Shown: piece by piece, positions 26,707-35,439 of the stretch
How the letters are laid out: every line of letters begins with the position of its first letter
Numbering within the stretch: position 1 is the stretch's first letter
DNA from: a candidate division KSB1 bacterium
GTDB lineage: Bacteria > Zhuqueibacterota > Zhuqueibacteria > Residuimicrobiales > Krinioviventaceae
Assembly (NCBI GenBank): GCA_034521575.1
Contig: JAXHMJ010000003.1
Location: 124,001 to 188,000 of the forward strand
Length of the DNA stretch: 64,000 nt
Direction: 5' to 3'
Program-made: the position numbers and the translations under genes
Notes under the pieces: generated by a model
The model's input: the letters and a program-made list of their open reading frames with translations, nothing else
Told to the model about the DNA's origin: nothing
The model's database searches: none

Positions 26707-29316
26707 GTGAAGAATACAGAATCATCTACATTTAAAAATAAAGTTTTCGACCGGCTGCTGCCGTTCGTACAAAAACCGGGGCGTTATACAGGGAATGAAG
26801 TAAATATGATTCGAAAATCACCGAATGCGGTGGATGTTCGGATCGCATTATTATTTCCTGATGTATACGAGGTCGGTATGTCTTATATGGGCTATCCGAT
26901 TTTGTATCATATCCTGAATAAACTGGATTACGTTTATGCAGAACGCGCATTCGCTCCGTGGAATGATATGGAGAGTCTGATGCGTGAGCAGGATACCCCG
27001 CTTTTCAGTCTTGAAACGTTTACTCCATTAAAAGAGTTTGATGTTCTGGGAGTGACGTTTCAGTACGAACTGCACTATACGACTATTTTAAATTGCCTGG
27101 ATTTGTCAGGGATTCCGGTTTACGCCAAGGATCGCGAGAACGATCCAATTGTGGTGGGCGGAGGATTATCCTCGTTTAATCCTGAACCCATGGCCGAGTT
27201 TATGGATGCATTTGTCATCGGTGATGGGGAAGAGGCCGTGGTTCGTTTGGCGGCCACGATTCGGCAATTCAAACAGCAGGGAAACGGGCGTCAGGCGATC
27301 TTGTCTGCTTTGTCAGAGATGTCGGGTGTGTATGTGCCTGCGTTTTTTAAAAAAGAGAAATCAGGACCCTTTGTGACCGTAAGCCCTGTGCAGCCAAATA
27401 CGCCGAAAACAGTAAAAGCTCGGATTTTGGATCGGCTGGATTTTGACTATTATCCGGATGCTCCCTTGGTGCCGGTCATTCAGACCACGCACGACCGGAT
27501 TTCAATCGAAATTGCCCGCGGCTGTTCACGCGGCTGCCGCTTTTGCAACGCCGGCATGCTGTATCGACCTGTCCGGGAACGGCGCACGGAAGAGCTTTTA
27601 CAGCAGGCAAAACAAAATATTGCTGCCACCGGATATGATGAATTGTCTCTTGTTTCGCTCTCCACTTCGGATTATCGTCAGTTGCACGAGCTCCTTGATC
27701 TGCTGAATACGGAATTTGAGCAGAACAAAGTCAGTATTTCATTTCCATCGCTCAGGCCGGAGAGCTTTACACCGCAGGTGGCAAAATATGCGCGCGGCGT
27801 GCGCAAATCCGGAATTACCCTGGCGCCGGAAGCCGGTACTCAGCGACTGCGCAATGTGATCAACAAAGCCACTCTGGAAAGCGAGCTGCTGCGCGCCGTG
27901 GACCTGGCGTTCAGCGAGGGATGGAATCTGGTCAAACTTTACTTTATGATCGGACAGCCCACAGAGACAGATAAAGATCTGGACGGTTTGGTTGACCTGG
28001 TGCTCAAAGTACTCGCTGTCGCCAGACAGTATAAAGGCAAACGCATCAATGTCTCGGTTTCACCGTTTGTGCCCAAACCGCATACGCCGTTTCAGTGGAG
28101 CGATCAGGACTCGATGCAGGAAACGCGGCGCAAAATCGAGTTGATCTGCAGCCGGTTGCGGCAGTCTAAAATCAAACTCAGTTGGCGGGAACCGGAGACT
28201 GCTTTTATCGAAGGTGTGCTCGCGCGAGGTGACCGACGTCTTGCCGAGGTGTTGGTTCAGGTATGGAAGCAGGGAGGCAATTTGGAGGGATGGTCTGAAA
28301 ACTTTTCCTTTGCCCGCTATCAACAGGCATTCGAGGCCTGCGGAATAAATCCGCATATTTATTTGCGGGATTATGACCTTGACCAGCCCCTGCCCTGGGA
28401 TCATATCAGCAAAGGAATAACAAAAGCATTCCTGAAAGGGGAGTACAGAAAAGCTGTAGCCGAGCAGCAAACCCCGGATTGCCGGTTTTCGTCCTGCAAA
28501 CAGTGCGGGCTGATGCAGCATCCGGAGTGCAGGCAGACTGCTGCTCAGAATATTTCGACCCCGGTTTCCCTTAACCAGACAGATTCTGTCAGGACGGTGC
28601 CGGTCTATGATGAAAAAGTGTATTACCGACTGCATTATCGCAGAGGGAGCGAGATGCGTTTTGTATCACATCTGGATATGCTGCGGCTGTTTGAGCGGGC
28701 GTTGCGCCGCGCTCAAATACCCGTCGTGTTTACAGAAGGGTATAATCCGCATCCTAAAGTAGCATTTGGTCCGCCGCTCTCGGTGGGTATGACGAGCGAG
28801 GCAGAGTATTTGGATATGCAGGTTTATACTGCACCGGATCTGGACCTACTGGCCGGATTGCAGGAACAATTACCGGCCGGATGTGAAATTATCGCATCAA
28901 AACAAGTTCAGACAAAGCCACGGGCTTTGTCTGCCATTATTAACAAAGCGCAATACCGCGCCAGAATAACAAAGCAGTATACGAAGGAAAGACTCTCAAA
29001 CGGTATAGAGGACCTTTTAAATAAAGAATCTATGATTGTTCAACGGAACAGGAAAAAAAAGACACTACAGGTTGATATCAGACCCTTTATAAATCGATTA
29101 GAGCTCACGGACGATGGCTTTTCTCTGACTGCCGATATTCATCAGGGTAAAACCGTACGTATGAATGAAGTGCTGTCTCTTTTATTTCCGGAGCACGACA
29201 CCCTTGTACAATCCGCCCATGTACACCGGGAGGCATTATGGATTGAATCTGACGGACACCTGTTAACCCCCTTGGATGTCATACCTTCGTTACAACTGCA
29301 TGAGCAAAACATGTGA
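26707..29316 (+). CDS. Radical SAM protein with C-terminal DUF2344 domain
   Basis: About 869 residues. N-terminal cobalamin-binding-like region (VRIALLFPDVYEVGMSYMGY), a radical SAM domain with the 4Fe-4S motif CSRGCRFCNAG, and a C-terminal DUF2344 domain (LHYRRGSEMRFVSHLDMLRL). This fusion, often placed just before rng and rplU, is widespread; its reaction has not been settled and is thought to concern RNA or ribosome modification. The start is GTG 26707 by the hairpin argument; TTG 26671 is an alternative. A cysteine cluster (CRFSSCKQCGLMQHPEC) lies between the two domains. Confidence 0.88.
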   Translation: MKNTESSTFKNKVFDRLLPFVQKPGRYTGNEVNMIRKSPNAVDVRIALLFPDVYEVGMSYMGYPILYHILNKLDYVYAERAFAPWNDMESLMREQDTPLFSLETFTPLKEFDVLGVTFQYELHYTTILNCLDLSGIPVYAKDRENDPIVVGGGLSSFNPEPMAEFMDAFVIGDGEEAVVRLAATIRQFKQQGNGRQAILSALSEMSGVYVPAFFKKEKSGPFVTVSPVQPNTPKTVKARILDRLDFDYYPDAPLVPVIQTTHDRISIEIARGCSRGCRFCNAGMLYRPVRERRTEELLQQAKQNIAATGYDELSLVSLSTSDYRQLHELLDLLNTEFEQNKVSISFPSLRPESFTPQVAKYARGVRKSGITLAPEAGTQRLRNVINKATLESELLRAVDLAFSEGWNLVKLYFMIGQPTETDKDLDGLVDLVLKVLAVARQYKGKRINVSVSPFVPKPHTPFQWSDQDSMQETRRKIELICSRLRQSKIKLSWREPETAFIEGVLARGDRRLAEVLVQVWKQGGNLEGWSENFSFARYQQAFEACGINPHIYLRDYDLDQPLPWDHISKGITKAFLKGEYRKAVAEQQTPDCRFSSCKQCGLMQHPECRQTAAQNISTPVSLNQTDSVRTVPVYDEKVYYRLHYRRGSEMRFVSHLDMLRLFERALRRAQIPVVFTEGYNPHPKVAFGPPLSVGMTSEAEYLDMQVYTAPDLDLLAGLQEQLPAGCEIIASKQVQTKPRALSAIINKAQYRARITKQYTKERLSNGIEDLLNKESMIVQRNRKKKTLQVDIRPFINRLELTDDGFSLTADIHQGKTVRMNEVLSLLFPEHDTLVQSAHVHREALWIESDGHLLTPLDVIPSLQLHEQNM

Positions 29317-29322
29317 GGATTT

Positions 29323-30858
29323 ATGAAACGAAGAATATTAATTAACGAATCATTGGGAGAGACCCGTATAGCCATTTTGGAAGACCAATCTCTGGTTGAA
29401 CTTTATTACGAGTTGCCGGAAAATGAACGCATGGTCGGGGATATTTATTATGCCAAGGTTGCCAAGGTTATTCGGGGACTCCAGGCCGCTTTTATTGATA
29501 TCGGGAAAAAACAGGATGCGTTTCTGCACTTTTCCGATCTGGACCCCAGATTACTGGGTTTTGATCCGCAGAGCAAAAAAGAAGAACAGTTTAAACATGT
29601 GGGCAAAACTGACCGCTCGCATTCCAATAATGATGTTCCCATTCACAAGGGACAGAAAATACTGGTGCAAATCACCAAAGAACCCATTTCTAAAAAGGGC
29701 GCCCGGGTGACAACCGATATCTCAATTGCCGGCCGTTTTCTGGTGCTGGTTCCCAACGAAGATATGGTTGGTATTTCGCGTAAAATCATGCGCCGGCGGG
29801 AACGCAGACGTCTAAAACGGGTCGGGCATGAGATTAAACCCGCCGGATTTGGACTTGTGATCCGAACTGTGGCCGAAGACCAGGATGAAGATGCGTTGCG
29901 CGCCGATTGTGAACAGTTGATCAAACGCTGGGAAAAGATGGTAAAAAATATGCAGAGCGTGCATCCGCCGGCGATTGTTCATAAAGAAATGGGAGTATTA
30001 TCCAGTGTGGTGCGCGATTTGTTTACCTCCAATATCACAGAACTGATCATCGACTCGCGAAAAATGCATCGTGAAATCGTCCGCTATCTCAAGGACGTGT
30101 CGCCTCAGCTCGTGGAACGGGTTAAACTGCATCAGGAAAAAACGCCGATCTTTGATAAACACGGTATAGAAGCACAGATTAATAAAAGTCTGTCCCGCAA
30201 AGTCTGGCTGCAAAAAGGCGGCTACCTGTTCATTGATCATACTGAAGCGTTGACGGCCATTGATGTCAACAGCGGCCGCTTTCGCGGCAAGTCCAATCAT
30301 GACGCCAATAGTCTGAATATCAATCTCCAGGCGGCAGATGAAATTTCAAAACAGCTGCGTTTGCGTGACATCGGCGGAATTATTATCATTGATTTTATCG
30401 ATATGGTTCAGGCCGAAAACCGCCGCAAACTGGAGCAGCATTTTGGGCGCTTGTTAAAACGCGACCGCGCTCAGGTGAATATCACCAAGTTGTCGGAATT
30501 CGGCATCATTGAAATGACGCGTGAACGTGTCAGGCCCACGTTGCTGTTTTCGATCAGTGAACCCTGTCCCGCTTGTATGGGTACCGGACGTGTTATTTCC
30601 AAATCGACCATGCTGGCCAAAATCGAGCGCTGGATCAAACGTTACAGAAGCAGCGGCGGCGAACGCAGTCTGCAGATTGTGGTGCATCCGGAACTGGCCA
30701 AATATTTGACCGCCGGTTATAAAAACCCGCTTCGTAAAATAAGCTGGAAATACTGGACACGTGTCAAGGTGATCACCGATGAGAATATCAGTATGGATGA
30801 TTTCCGCTTCCTTAACCGTACCGGTGAAAAGGATTTGACGGATGAATTTATGGCTTGA
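29323..30858 (+). CDS. rng: Ribonuclease G/E family endoribonuclease
   Basis: 511 residues, close to RNase G. It has an S1 domain near residues 35-120, the central RNase E/G domain with the two catalytic aspartates in AIDVNSGRFRG and IIIIDFIDM, and the zinc-link cysteines in CPACMGTGRV. It cleaves A/U-rich single-stranded RNA in rRNA maturation and mRNA decay. The C-terminal scaffold of RNase E is absent. It starts 7 nt after the radical SAM gene. Confidence 0.95.
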   Translation: MKRRILINESLGETRIAILEDQSLVELYYELPENERMVGDIYYAKVAKVIRGLQAAFIDIGKKQDAFLHFSDLDPRLLGFDPQSKKEEQFKHVGKTDRSHSNNDVPIHKGQKILVQITKEPISKKGARVTTDISIAGRFLVLVPNEDMVGISRKIMRRRERRRLKRVGHEIKPAGFGLVIRTVAEDQDEDALRADCEQLIKRWEKMVKNMQSVHPPAIVHKEMGVLSSVVRDLFTSNITELIIDSRKMHREIVRYLKDVSPQLVERVKLHQEKTPIFDKHGIEAQINKSLSRKVWLQKGGYLFIDHTEALTAIDVNSGRFRGKSNHDANSLNINLQAADEISKQLRLRDIGGIIIIDFIDMVQAENRRKLEQHFGRLLKRDRAQVNITKLSEFGIIEMTRERVRPTLLFSISEPCPACMGTGRVISKSTMLAKIERWIKRYRSSGGERSLQIVVHPELAKYLTAGYKNPLRKISWKYWTRVKVITDENISMDDFRFLNRTGEKDLTDEFMA

Positions 30859-30883
30859 CATTGTAGGTAAAATTCATTATTTT
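30855..30883 (+). promoter_or_regulatory. Promoter region of rplU-rpmA
   Basis: TTGACA (30855-30860) and TATTTT (30878-30883) with 17-nt spacing overlap the end of rng. A second TTGACA lies at 30933-30938 with an A/T-rich stretch after it. The leader to rplU is about 130 nt, long enough for an L21 autoregulatory structure, though none was recognised. Confidence 0.5.
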
Positions 30884-31011
30884 TATAAGCTTTATGATTC
30901 ACGGGATCATGTTTCGGCATGATTGTTACTCATTGACAAAAATCGTTTTATATATCCGTTCGTTGTTTGAATGAAATGGTGTGATGACCCGTAAAAATTC
31001 GGAGAAATAAT

Positions 31012-31323
31012 ATGTACGCAATAGTCGATATCGCTGGTCAGCAATTCAAAGTACAAAAGGACGATATCATTACCACTCAACGTCTTGAGGATGAGAATGA
31101 CTCGAGCGTCGAGTTTGATAAAGTGTTGTTGGTTTCCAATGACGGCGATACCCAGGTGGGAACACCTTATGTAGAGGGAGCCAAAGTAACGGCCAAGGTT
31201 GTTGATCACACCAGAGGTAAAAAAGTCGTTGTGTTCAAGAAAAAAAGAAGAAAAGGCTACAAGGTCAAACGCGGACATCGTCAGGCGCATACGCAGCTGC
31301 AGATTGAAGACATTGTAGTCTGA
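31012..31323 (+). CDS. rplU: 50S ribosomal protein L21
   Basis: 103 residues beginning MYAIVDIAGQQFKVQKDD and containing VGTPYVEGAKVTA and RRKGYKVKRGHRQ, the typical L21 pattern. It is followed 22 nt later by rpmA, the universal pairing. Confidence 0.96.
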   Translation: MYAIVDIAGQQFKVQKDDIITTQRLEDENDSSVEFDKVLLVSNDGDTQVGTPYVEGAKVTAKVVDHTRGKKVVVFKKKRRKGYKVKRGHRQAHTQLQIEDIVV

Positions 31324-31345
31324 GTGATACAAAGAGGAGATTATT

Positions 31346-31597
31346 ATGGCTCATAAGAAGGGTGTCGGAAGTAGTCGAAACGGACGCGACAGCAATCCCC
31401 AGATGCTCGGTGTCAAGCGTTATGGCGGACAGCAAGTGACTGCCGGCAGCATTATCGTACGTCAGCGCGGTACCCGGATTCATCCGGGTGAAAATGTTGG
31501 CCGCGGAAACGATGACACACTTTTTGCCAAAATTGACGGCAAGGTACAGTTTGAAACACGCGGCAAAAAGAAAAAATATGTCAGCGTTCTGAATTAA
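31346..31597 (+). CDS. rpmA: 50S ribosomal protein L27
   Basis: 83 residues starting [17 protein letters not shown], followed by [19 protein letters not shown] and [14 protein letters not shown]. The N-terminus has no cleavable Firmicute-type extension. L27 reaches the peptidyl-transferase centre. The last gene before a terminator. Confidence 0.96.
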   Translation: MAHKKGVGSSRNGRDSNPQMLGVKRYGGQQVTAGSIIVRQRGTRIHPGENVGRGNDDTLFAKIDGKVQFETRGKKKKYVSVLN

Positions 31598-31621
31598 TAC
31601 GACTATTTTTTTGAAATGCAT

Positions 31622-31658
31622 AAGCGTGATTGTTTTTATGGCAATCACGCTTTTTTTA
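31622..31658 (+). terminator. Terminator after rpmA
   Basis: AAGCGTGATTG (31622-31632) pairs with CAATCACGCTT (from 31641), loop of 8 nt, followed by a run of T. Placed 25 nt after rpmA and just ahead of the next start. Confidence 0.9.
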
Positions 31659-31673
31659 TTTAAAGGCATGCTT

Positions 31674-32465
31674 ATGAAAATATATCAGGTTGATTCGTTC
31701 ACCACGGTTCCCTTTCGCGGCAATCCTGCCGGGGTTTGTCTGTTGCAGCAGCCGGCGGAAGAGACCTGGATGCGGAATGTGGCCGCAGAAATGAACCTGT
31801 CCGAGACCGCTTTCCTGGTGCCGCGGTCAGACGGGTATGATCTTCGCTGGTTTACACCGGCTTTGGAAGTGGACCTGTGCGGCCATGCCACGCTGGCATC
31901 CGCTCATATCCTCTACGAAGAGCAGATTGTGTCGCGTGACATTCCGATCCGTTTTTTCACAAAGAGCGGTGAATTGACGGTTGTGCCCAAAGTATCCGGA
32001 CTGGAAATGGATTTTCCGGCGGAACCTGTGAGCGAGATCCAGACGGCGCCGGTTCTTCTGCGCGCCCTCGGCGTTACACCGGTATACAGCGGACAAAATC
32101 GGCTGGACATACTTTTACAGTTAAAGTCTCCTCAGGACGTTGTGGATGCGAATCCGGATTTTACAGCCTTGTCGGAGATTCCGATTCGCGGTGTCATGAT
32201 CACCGCCGAGGCTCTGGAACCGCGCTATGATTTTGTCTCCCGCTATTTCGCACCGGCTGAAGGCATCGACGAAGATCCGGTCACCGGCTCGGCGCACTGT
32301 GCACTCGGTCCCTTTTGGGCTGAAAAACTGCAAAAAAAAGAGTTGACCGGCTATCAGGTCTCCAAACGCGGCGGACAGGTCGGCGTGAAAGTAGAGGGAA
32401 ATCGGGTTAAATTGTCAGGGCAAGCCGTTACGGTGTTTCAAGGCGAGTTAAACGCCATTCGCTGA
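31674..32465 (+). CDS. PhzF-family epimerase/isomerase
   Basis: About 263 residues. MKIYQVDSFTTVPFRGNPAG and MNLSETAFLV at the N-terminus, DLCGHATLASAH in the middle and GIDEDPVTGSAHCALGPFW near the end identify the PhzF/DapF-like two-domain fold. The catalytic glutamate is in NLSETAF. PhzF itself isomerises a phenazine precursor, but most homologues have no known substrate and no other phenazine genes are present. ATG 31674 is chosen because it begins the conserved N-terminus, after the upstream terminator. Confidence 0.88.
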   Translation: MKIYQVDSFTTVPFRGNPAGVCLLQQPAEETWMRNVAAEMNLSETAFLVPRSDGYDLRWFTPALEVDLCGHATLASAHILYEEQIVSRDIPIRFFTKSGELTVVPKVSGLEMDFPAEPVSEIQTAPVLLRALGVTPVYSGQNRLDILLQLKSPQDVVDANPDFTALSEIPIRGVMITAEALEPRYDFVSRYFAPAEGIDEDPVTGSAHCALGPFWAEKLQKKELTGYQVSKRGGQVGVKVEGNRVKLSGQAVTVFQGELNAIR

Positions 32466-32617
32466 TTGTCAATAGAGTCGCTACCCGGGTCGTAAACATG
32501 TTCTTAATATCAGAATAGGGGGTACGATGAGGTGTAGTATAGGCTCGGCGTTTTTTGCCGGACCGCAGGACTGATTGAACGGACAGTTCTGTTGCAAAGG
32601 GCACTGCAGCCGTCGAA

Positions 32618-33361
32618 TTAACGACCCTCAACAGACAGTTTTTTCTTTTTCTTCAACGTGCGCAGTGTATAAAAGAGCGCAAATGTTAAAAGAAAAGCCA
32701 CGAGCCAGCCAAACCCGGATTCAAACCTGAAATTTCCGAAAAAATCGGCGCCATAGTGCGTGAACGTAAATGCGGTGATCATTGTCATAAACGTCGAGTG
32801 TTCACGTTTGAGAACACTTTTAAGGGAAAATCTCAAATCAGGTTTTTTCCATAATTTCAGGTTTGGAAAAAACGCCGGCGTGCGCTCCGCCCATTGGGTA
32901 AACGACTCTCCGAATTTTTCCTGGAGAAATTCTTCCTCCCGGGCCATAATCCGTTCATAGTAGGCAATAAAGGCCAGAATAGAAATGAGCATCAACCACC
33001 AAACCAGCGTGTACATGACCAGTCCCAAATAGATCATAAAATTTGCGAGATACAGAGGATGCCGGACGATCGAATAAATGCCTGTGGTGTTCAGAGCGTT
33101 GGCTTTTTGGCCTCCGGTATTGCGTCCCGAGGTCCCTTTGGGAACGAACCCTACGATCAGTATCCGAATTAATAATCCTGTGCCCGAGATTAAAATACAA
33201 AGAGTGCGGAACACACTGATAAAGGCAGGGTTGGCGGCCTGAATAATGGGTTCGGTGTAAGCAAATGTCAGTAAAAGCAGGGGAGTTAAGGTAAGCGGCA
33301 TGTAACTGCGATGCTGAAACAACCATTCGCCCTGTCGTGTGAAAAGTTTTTGTAATGTCAT
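32618..33361 (-). CDS. Isoprenylcysteine carboxyl methyltransferase-like membrane protein
   Basis: About 247 residues with six or so hydrophobic helices. The motif GIYSIVRHPLYLANFMIYLG is the SAM-binding signature of the ICMT/PEMT family. Related bacterial proteins methylate lipids, including lipid A phosphate in Leptospira, which is one possible role here. ATG at 33361 (complement) is preferred; an upstream in-frame ATG at 33424 adds 21 residues. It converges with the PhzF gene; the 150-nt gap between them holds only a small C/G inverted repeat. Confidence 0.75.
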   Translation of the reverse strand: MTLQKLFTRQGEWLFQHRSYMPLTLTPLLLLTFAYTEPIIQAANPAFISVFRTLCILISGTGLLIRILIVGFVPKGTSGRNTGGQKANALNTTGIYSIVRHPLYLANFMIYLGLVMYTLVWWLMLISILAFIAYYERIMAREEEFLQEKFGESFTQWAERTPAFFPNLKLWKKPDLRFSLKSVLKREHSTFMTMITAFTFTHYGADFFGNFRFESGFGWLVAFLLTFALFYTLRTLKKKKKLSVEGR

Positions 33362-33465
33362 AATATGCTTTGAATCAAGTTTGTGTTCTTTTTTAAAAGA
33401 TAAAAAGAATGTAGCGAAAAACAAAGTGAAAAAGAGGTGATCGTTGGGTGTTTAAATACCCGATT

Positions 33466-34569
33466 TCAATAATAAGAGGTTCTGATATAAAATTCCGAGG
33501 CATAGGTGCCGCCCGTCAGGTTCTGCTCGCCTGCGTAATTTTGAATGCCGATGGCATCCACAGACGCGGCGATCCGGTACCAGCCGCTACTCAGTGAAAT
33601 TGTACGCGTGCCGCCGCTGCTGATGACGAGCTTTTTACTCTGAGGCCCGCTGTAACGGACGGTGAGCGTATATTGTGTGCTGTTTTTAATTTCCAGTTCG
33701 TTGATGTTGCGATTGTCGCCGGATGACGTTTTGCGCATGAGCGGCAGGTCACCATGCTCACCCCGGAATATTTCATCCACTTCCAGGTCTATGAGTTTCT
33801 GTTCTGCTATTCCGGCATATTTTCCACCCGGACAGGTATCCAGATAGTTGTGATAGGCCGCGGCAGAGTTGCGTTGCTGCGCCTGCTGCCAATACGTCTG
33901 GTCGAGGGCATTCATGTTCTGTTTTGCGATTCTGGCATGGGGAGAATAGGGATAAGCTCTGATAAATTCAAGATAGGCAAGAAACGTATTTTCATGTGTC
34001 GCGTTCTGCCATGCGGACTGTTCACCCTTGACATGTGCGAGCCGTTGCCGCGCCGCTTTGCTGTATGAGCTGTTTGGATGTCTTTGGATAAAGCGTTCAT
34101 ATGCTTCCGCTGTGTGAGCAGCTGTCGCGGATTTCCAGTCCTGCTGTTCCGAGAGTTTAAAAAGTCTTTCTTTCGCTTGTTTAAGATACGGTGAAGCGGG
34201 ATAGGTGTTGATAAACTCGCGGTAATCTGTGATGCGGTCTGCCTCTCTGACCTGCTGCCAGGCCTGCTCCTGCCGCAGTTGCTGCACTTTATCCCCGGCA
34301 AGCGCTGCATAGCGGCTGTCCGGAAAATAATGCAGGAATTTTTCATAGTGTTCTATTGTGTTGTTTTCACAGACGGCAGCCCAGGCCTGGGGTTCCAGCA
34401 GGCCTTTGAGTTTCTCCCGGGCGGCCGGTGTGTATTTGCTGTCCGGATGTTTTTTAATAAACGTCCGGTAGGCCGCAATCGTATGTTCCTGTGAGGCGCG
34501 TTCAAAATGCCGTTGTGCTGCGCAGCCTGTCAGTAAAAGAATGAATAATACTGATATAACGTATCGCAT
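33466..34569 (-). CDS. Repeat-containing lipoprotein with C-terminal beta domain
   Basis: 367 residues. Signal peptide with lipobox (LLLTGC). From about residue 25 to 255 there are six repeats of about 38 residues built around an Y-x-x-F-I-x-x-x-P-x-S-x-Y core, for example AYRTFIKKHPDSKY, HYEKFLHYFPDSRY, DYREFINTYPASPY and AYERFIQRHPNSSY. They look like TPR/Sel1-type helical hairpins. The C-terminal 90 residues are beta-rich (LEIKNSTQYTLTVRYSGP). Probably an outer-membrane or periplasmic scaffold; function unknown. Confidence 0.72.
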   Translation of the reverse strand: MRYVISVLFILLLTGCAAQRHFERASQEHTIAAYRTFIKKHPDSKYTPAAREKLKGLLEPQAWAAVCENNTIEHYEKFLHYFPDSRYAALAGDKVQQLRQEQAWQQVREADRITDYREFINTYPASPYLKQAKERLFKLSEQQDWKSATAAHTAEAYERFIQRHPNSSYSKAARQRLAHVKGEQSAWQNATHENTFLAYLEFIRAYPYSPHARIAKQNMNALDQTYWQQAQQRNSAAAYHNYLDTCPGGKYAGIAEQKLIDLEVDEIFRGEHGDLPLMRKTSSGDNRNINELEIKNSTQYTLTVRYSGPQSKKLVISSGGTRTISLSSGWYRIAASVDAIGIQNYAGEQNLTGGTYASEFYIRTSYY

Positions 34570-34593
34570 GTTAATTCCTGTGAGTTGATATTT

Positions 34594-35054
34594 CTATTGA
34601 TTTTCCCAGTTCAACGGTATCACCATATTTCATGTATGGTCCGCATTTCGGAATCCGCCGGGACCGTCTGCGGTCGCGGCAAACAGATAGTGCCGCAGGC
34701 CATTCCCGATCAGCAGCTGCGGCCGCCCCAGAACTCCCGGCCGCGCACCGGCAGGGCAATATCCCGGAATTCATACGGACCGGCGGGTTCTTTGCTGACC
34801 GCGCGCACGATCTCGGAATAGAACACATATCCCTGCATAAAAGGTACGGATTTCGGCCAGTGTGAAGCGTACAGGTAAAAGTCCGTCGTCTCGATGCAGG
34901 GGGCGCTCCATACCCAGTAATCCTGCATTCTGAATCCGCCGTCCTTGGGCTCCGGCGCGAGAAGCGCGGAAAAATCAGTGATGCTCTGCAGTGTTTGCCT
35001 CTGCGTACAGGCGAACAGGAGGGCGGCAGCGATCAAAACGTGGATGTATTTCAT
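34594..35054 (-). pseudogene. Remnant of a GH43-like glycosidase (internal deletion)
   Basis: The N-terminal 110 residues are intact: lipoprotein signal (LLFAC) and a start typical of GH43-like proteins (SALLAPEPKDGGFRMQDYWV, EIVRAVSKEPAGPYEF). After GREFWGGRSC the frame ends. In the next frame the family C-terminus follows at once: LLIGNGLRHYLFAATADGPG, then ADHT, a TGA at 34630-34632 where tryptophan is expected, and NMVIPLNWENQ. About two-thirds of the enzyme, with the active site, is missing. Lesions: a large deletion, a frame change and probably one nonsense change. Confidence 0.7.
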
Positions 35055-35070
35055 GTCTTTCCTCTTTGCA

Positions 35071-35439
35071 TTATTGATTCCATTCCAGAACCAGTGTTGA
35101 ATTGGGCCGGAGCTGTATCGGATATTTTAGGTTCGTATTACCGAATTTAATCACCGGCAAGCCCTTTGGGACGTGCAGATCCGGTATCCGGGGTTCCGGA
35201 TTGCGGTTGACGGCGATCATCCAAAGCGTGTCATTCGCCTGCAGCCAGCGCAGGGTCATGTTTTCAACAGGGGACGCCAGCATCGGAATATCATTACAAT
35301 AGGGCTCAATGTAGCGGCTGAGAAAACGGGACAGCAGCGGCTGTGCATCCTGAAAAAATGTCCGGTTTTCCTCGAGGATGCGGGCGATTTTCGATGCCTG
35401 GGTAAGACGCGCTGTCGCTTGTCCCTGATAATCGAGCAT
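35071..35439 (-). CDS. GH42-like glycoside hydrolase, C-terminal part after the frameshift
   Basis: About 122 residues that continue the upstream gene in another frame: MLDYQGQATARLTQASKIAR, then IEPYCNDIPMLASPVENMTL and a beta-rich end LRPNSTLVLEWNQ. The total joined length, about 460 residues, is short for GH42, so some internal sequence may be missing as well. It should be read with the frame beginning at 36448. Confidence 0.65.
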   Translation of the reverse strand: MLDYQGQATARLTQASKIARILEENRTFFQDAQPLLSRFLSRYIEPYCNDIPMLASPVENMTLRWLQANDTLWMIAVNRNPEPRIPDLHVPKGLPVIKFGNTNLKYPIQLRPNSTLVLEWNQ

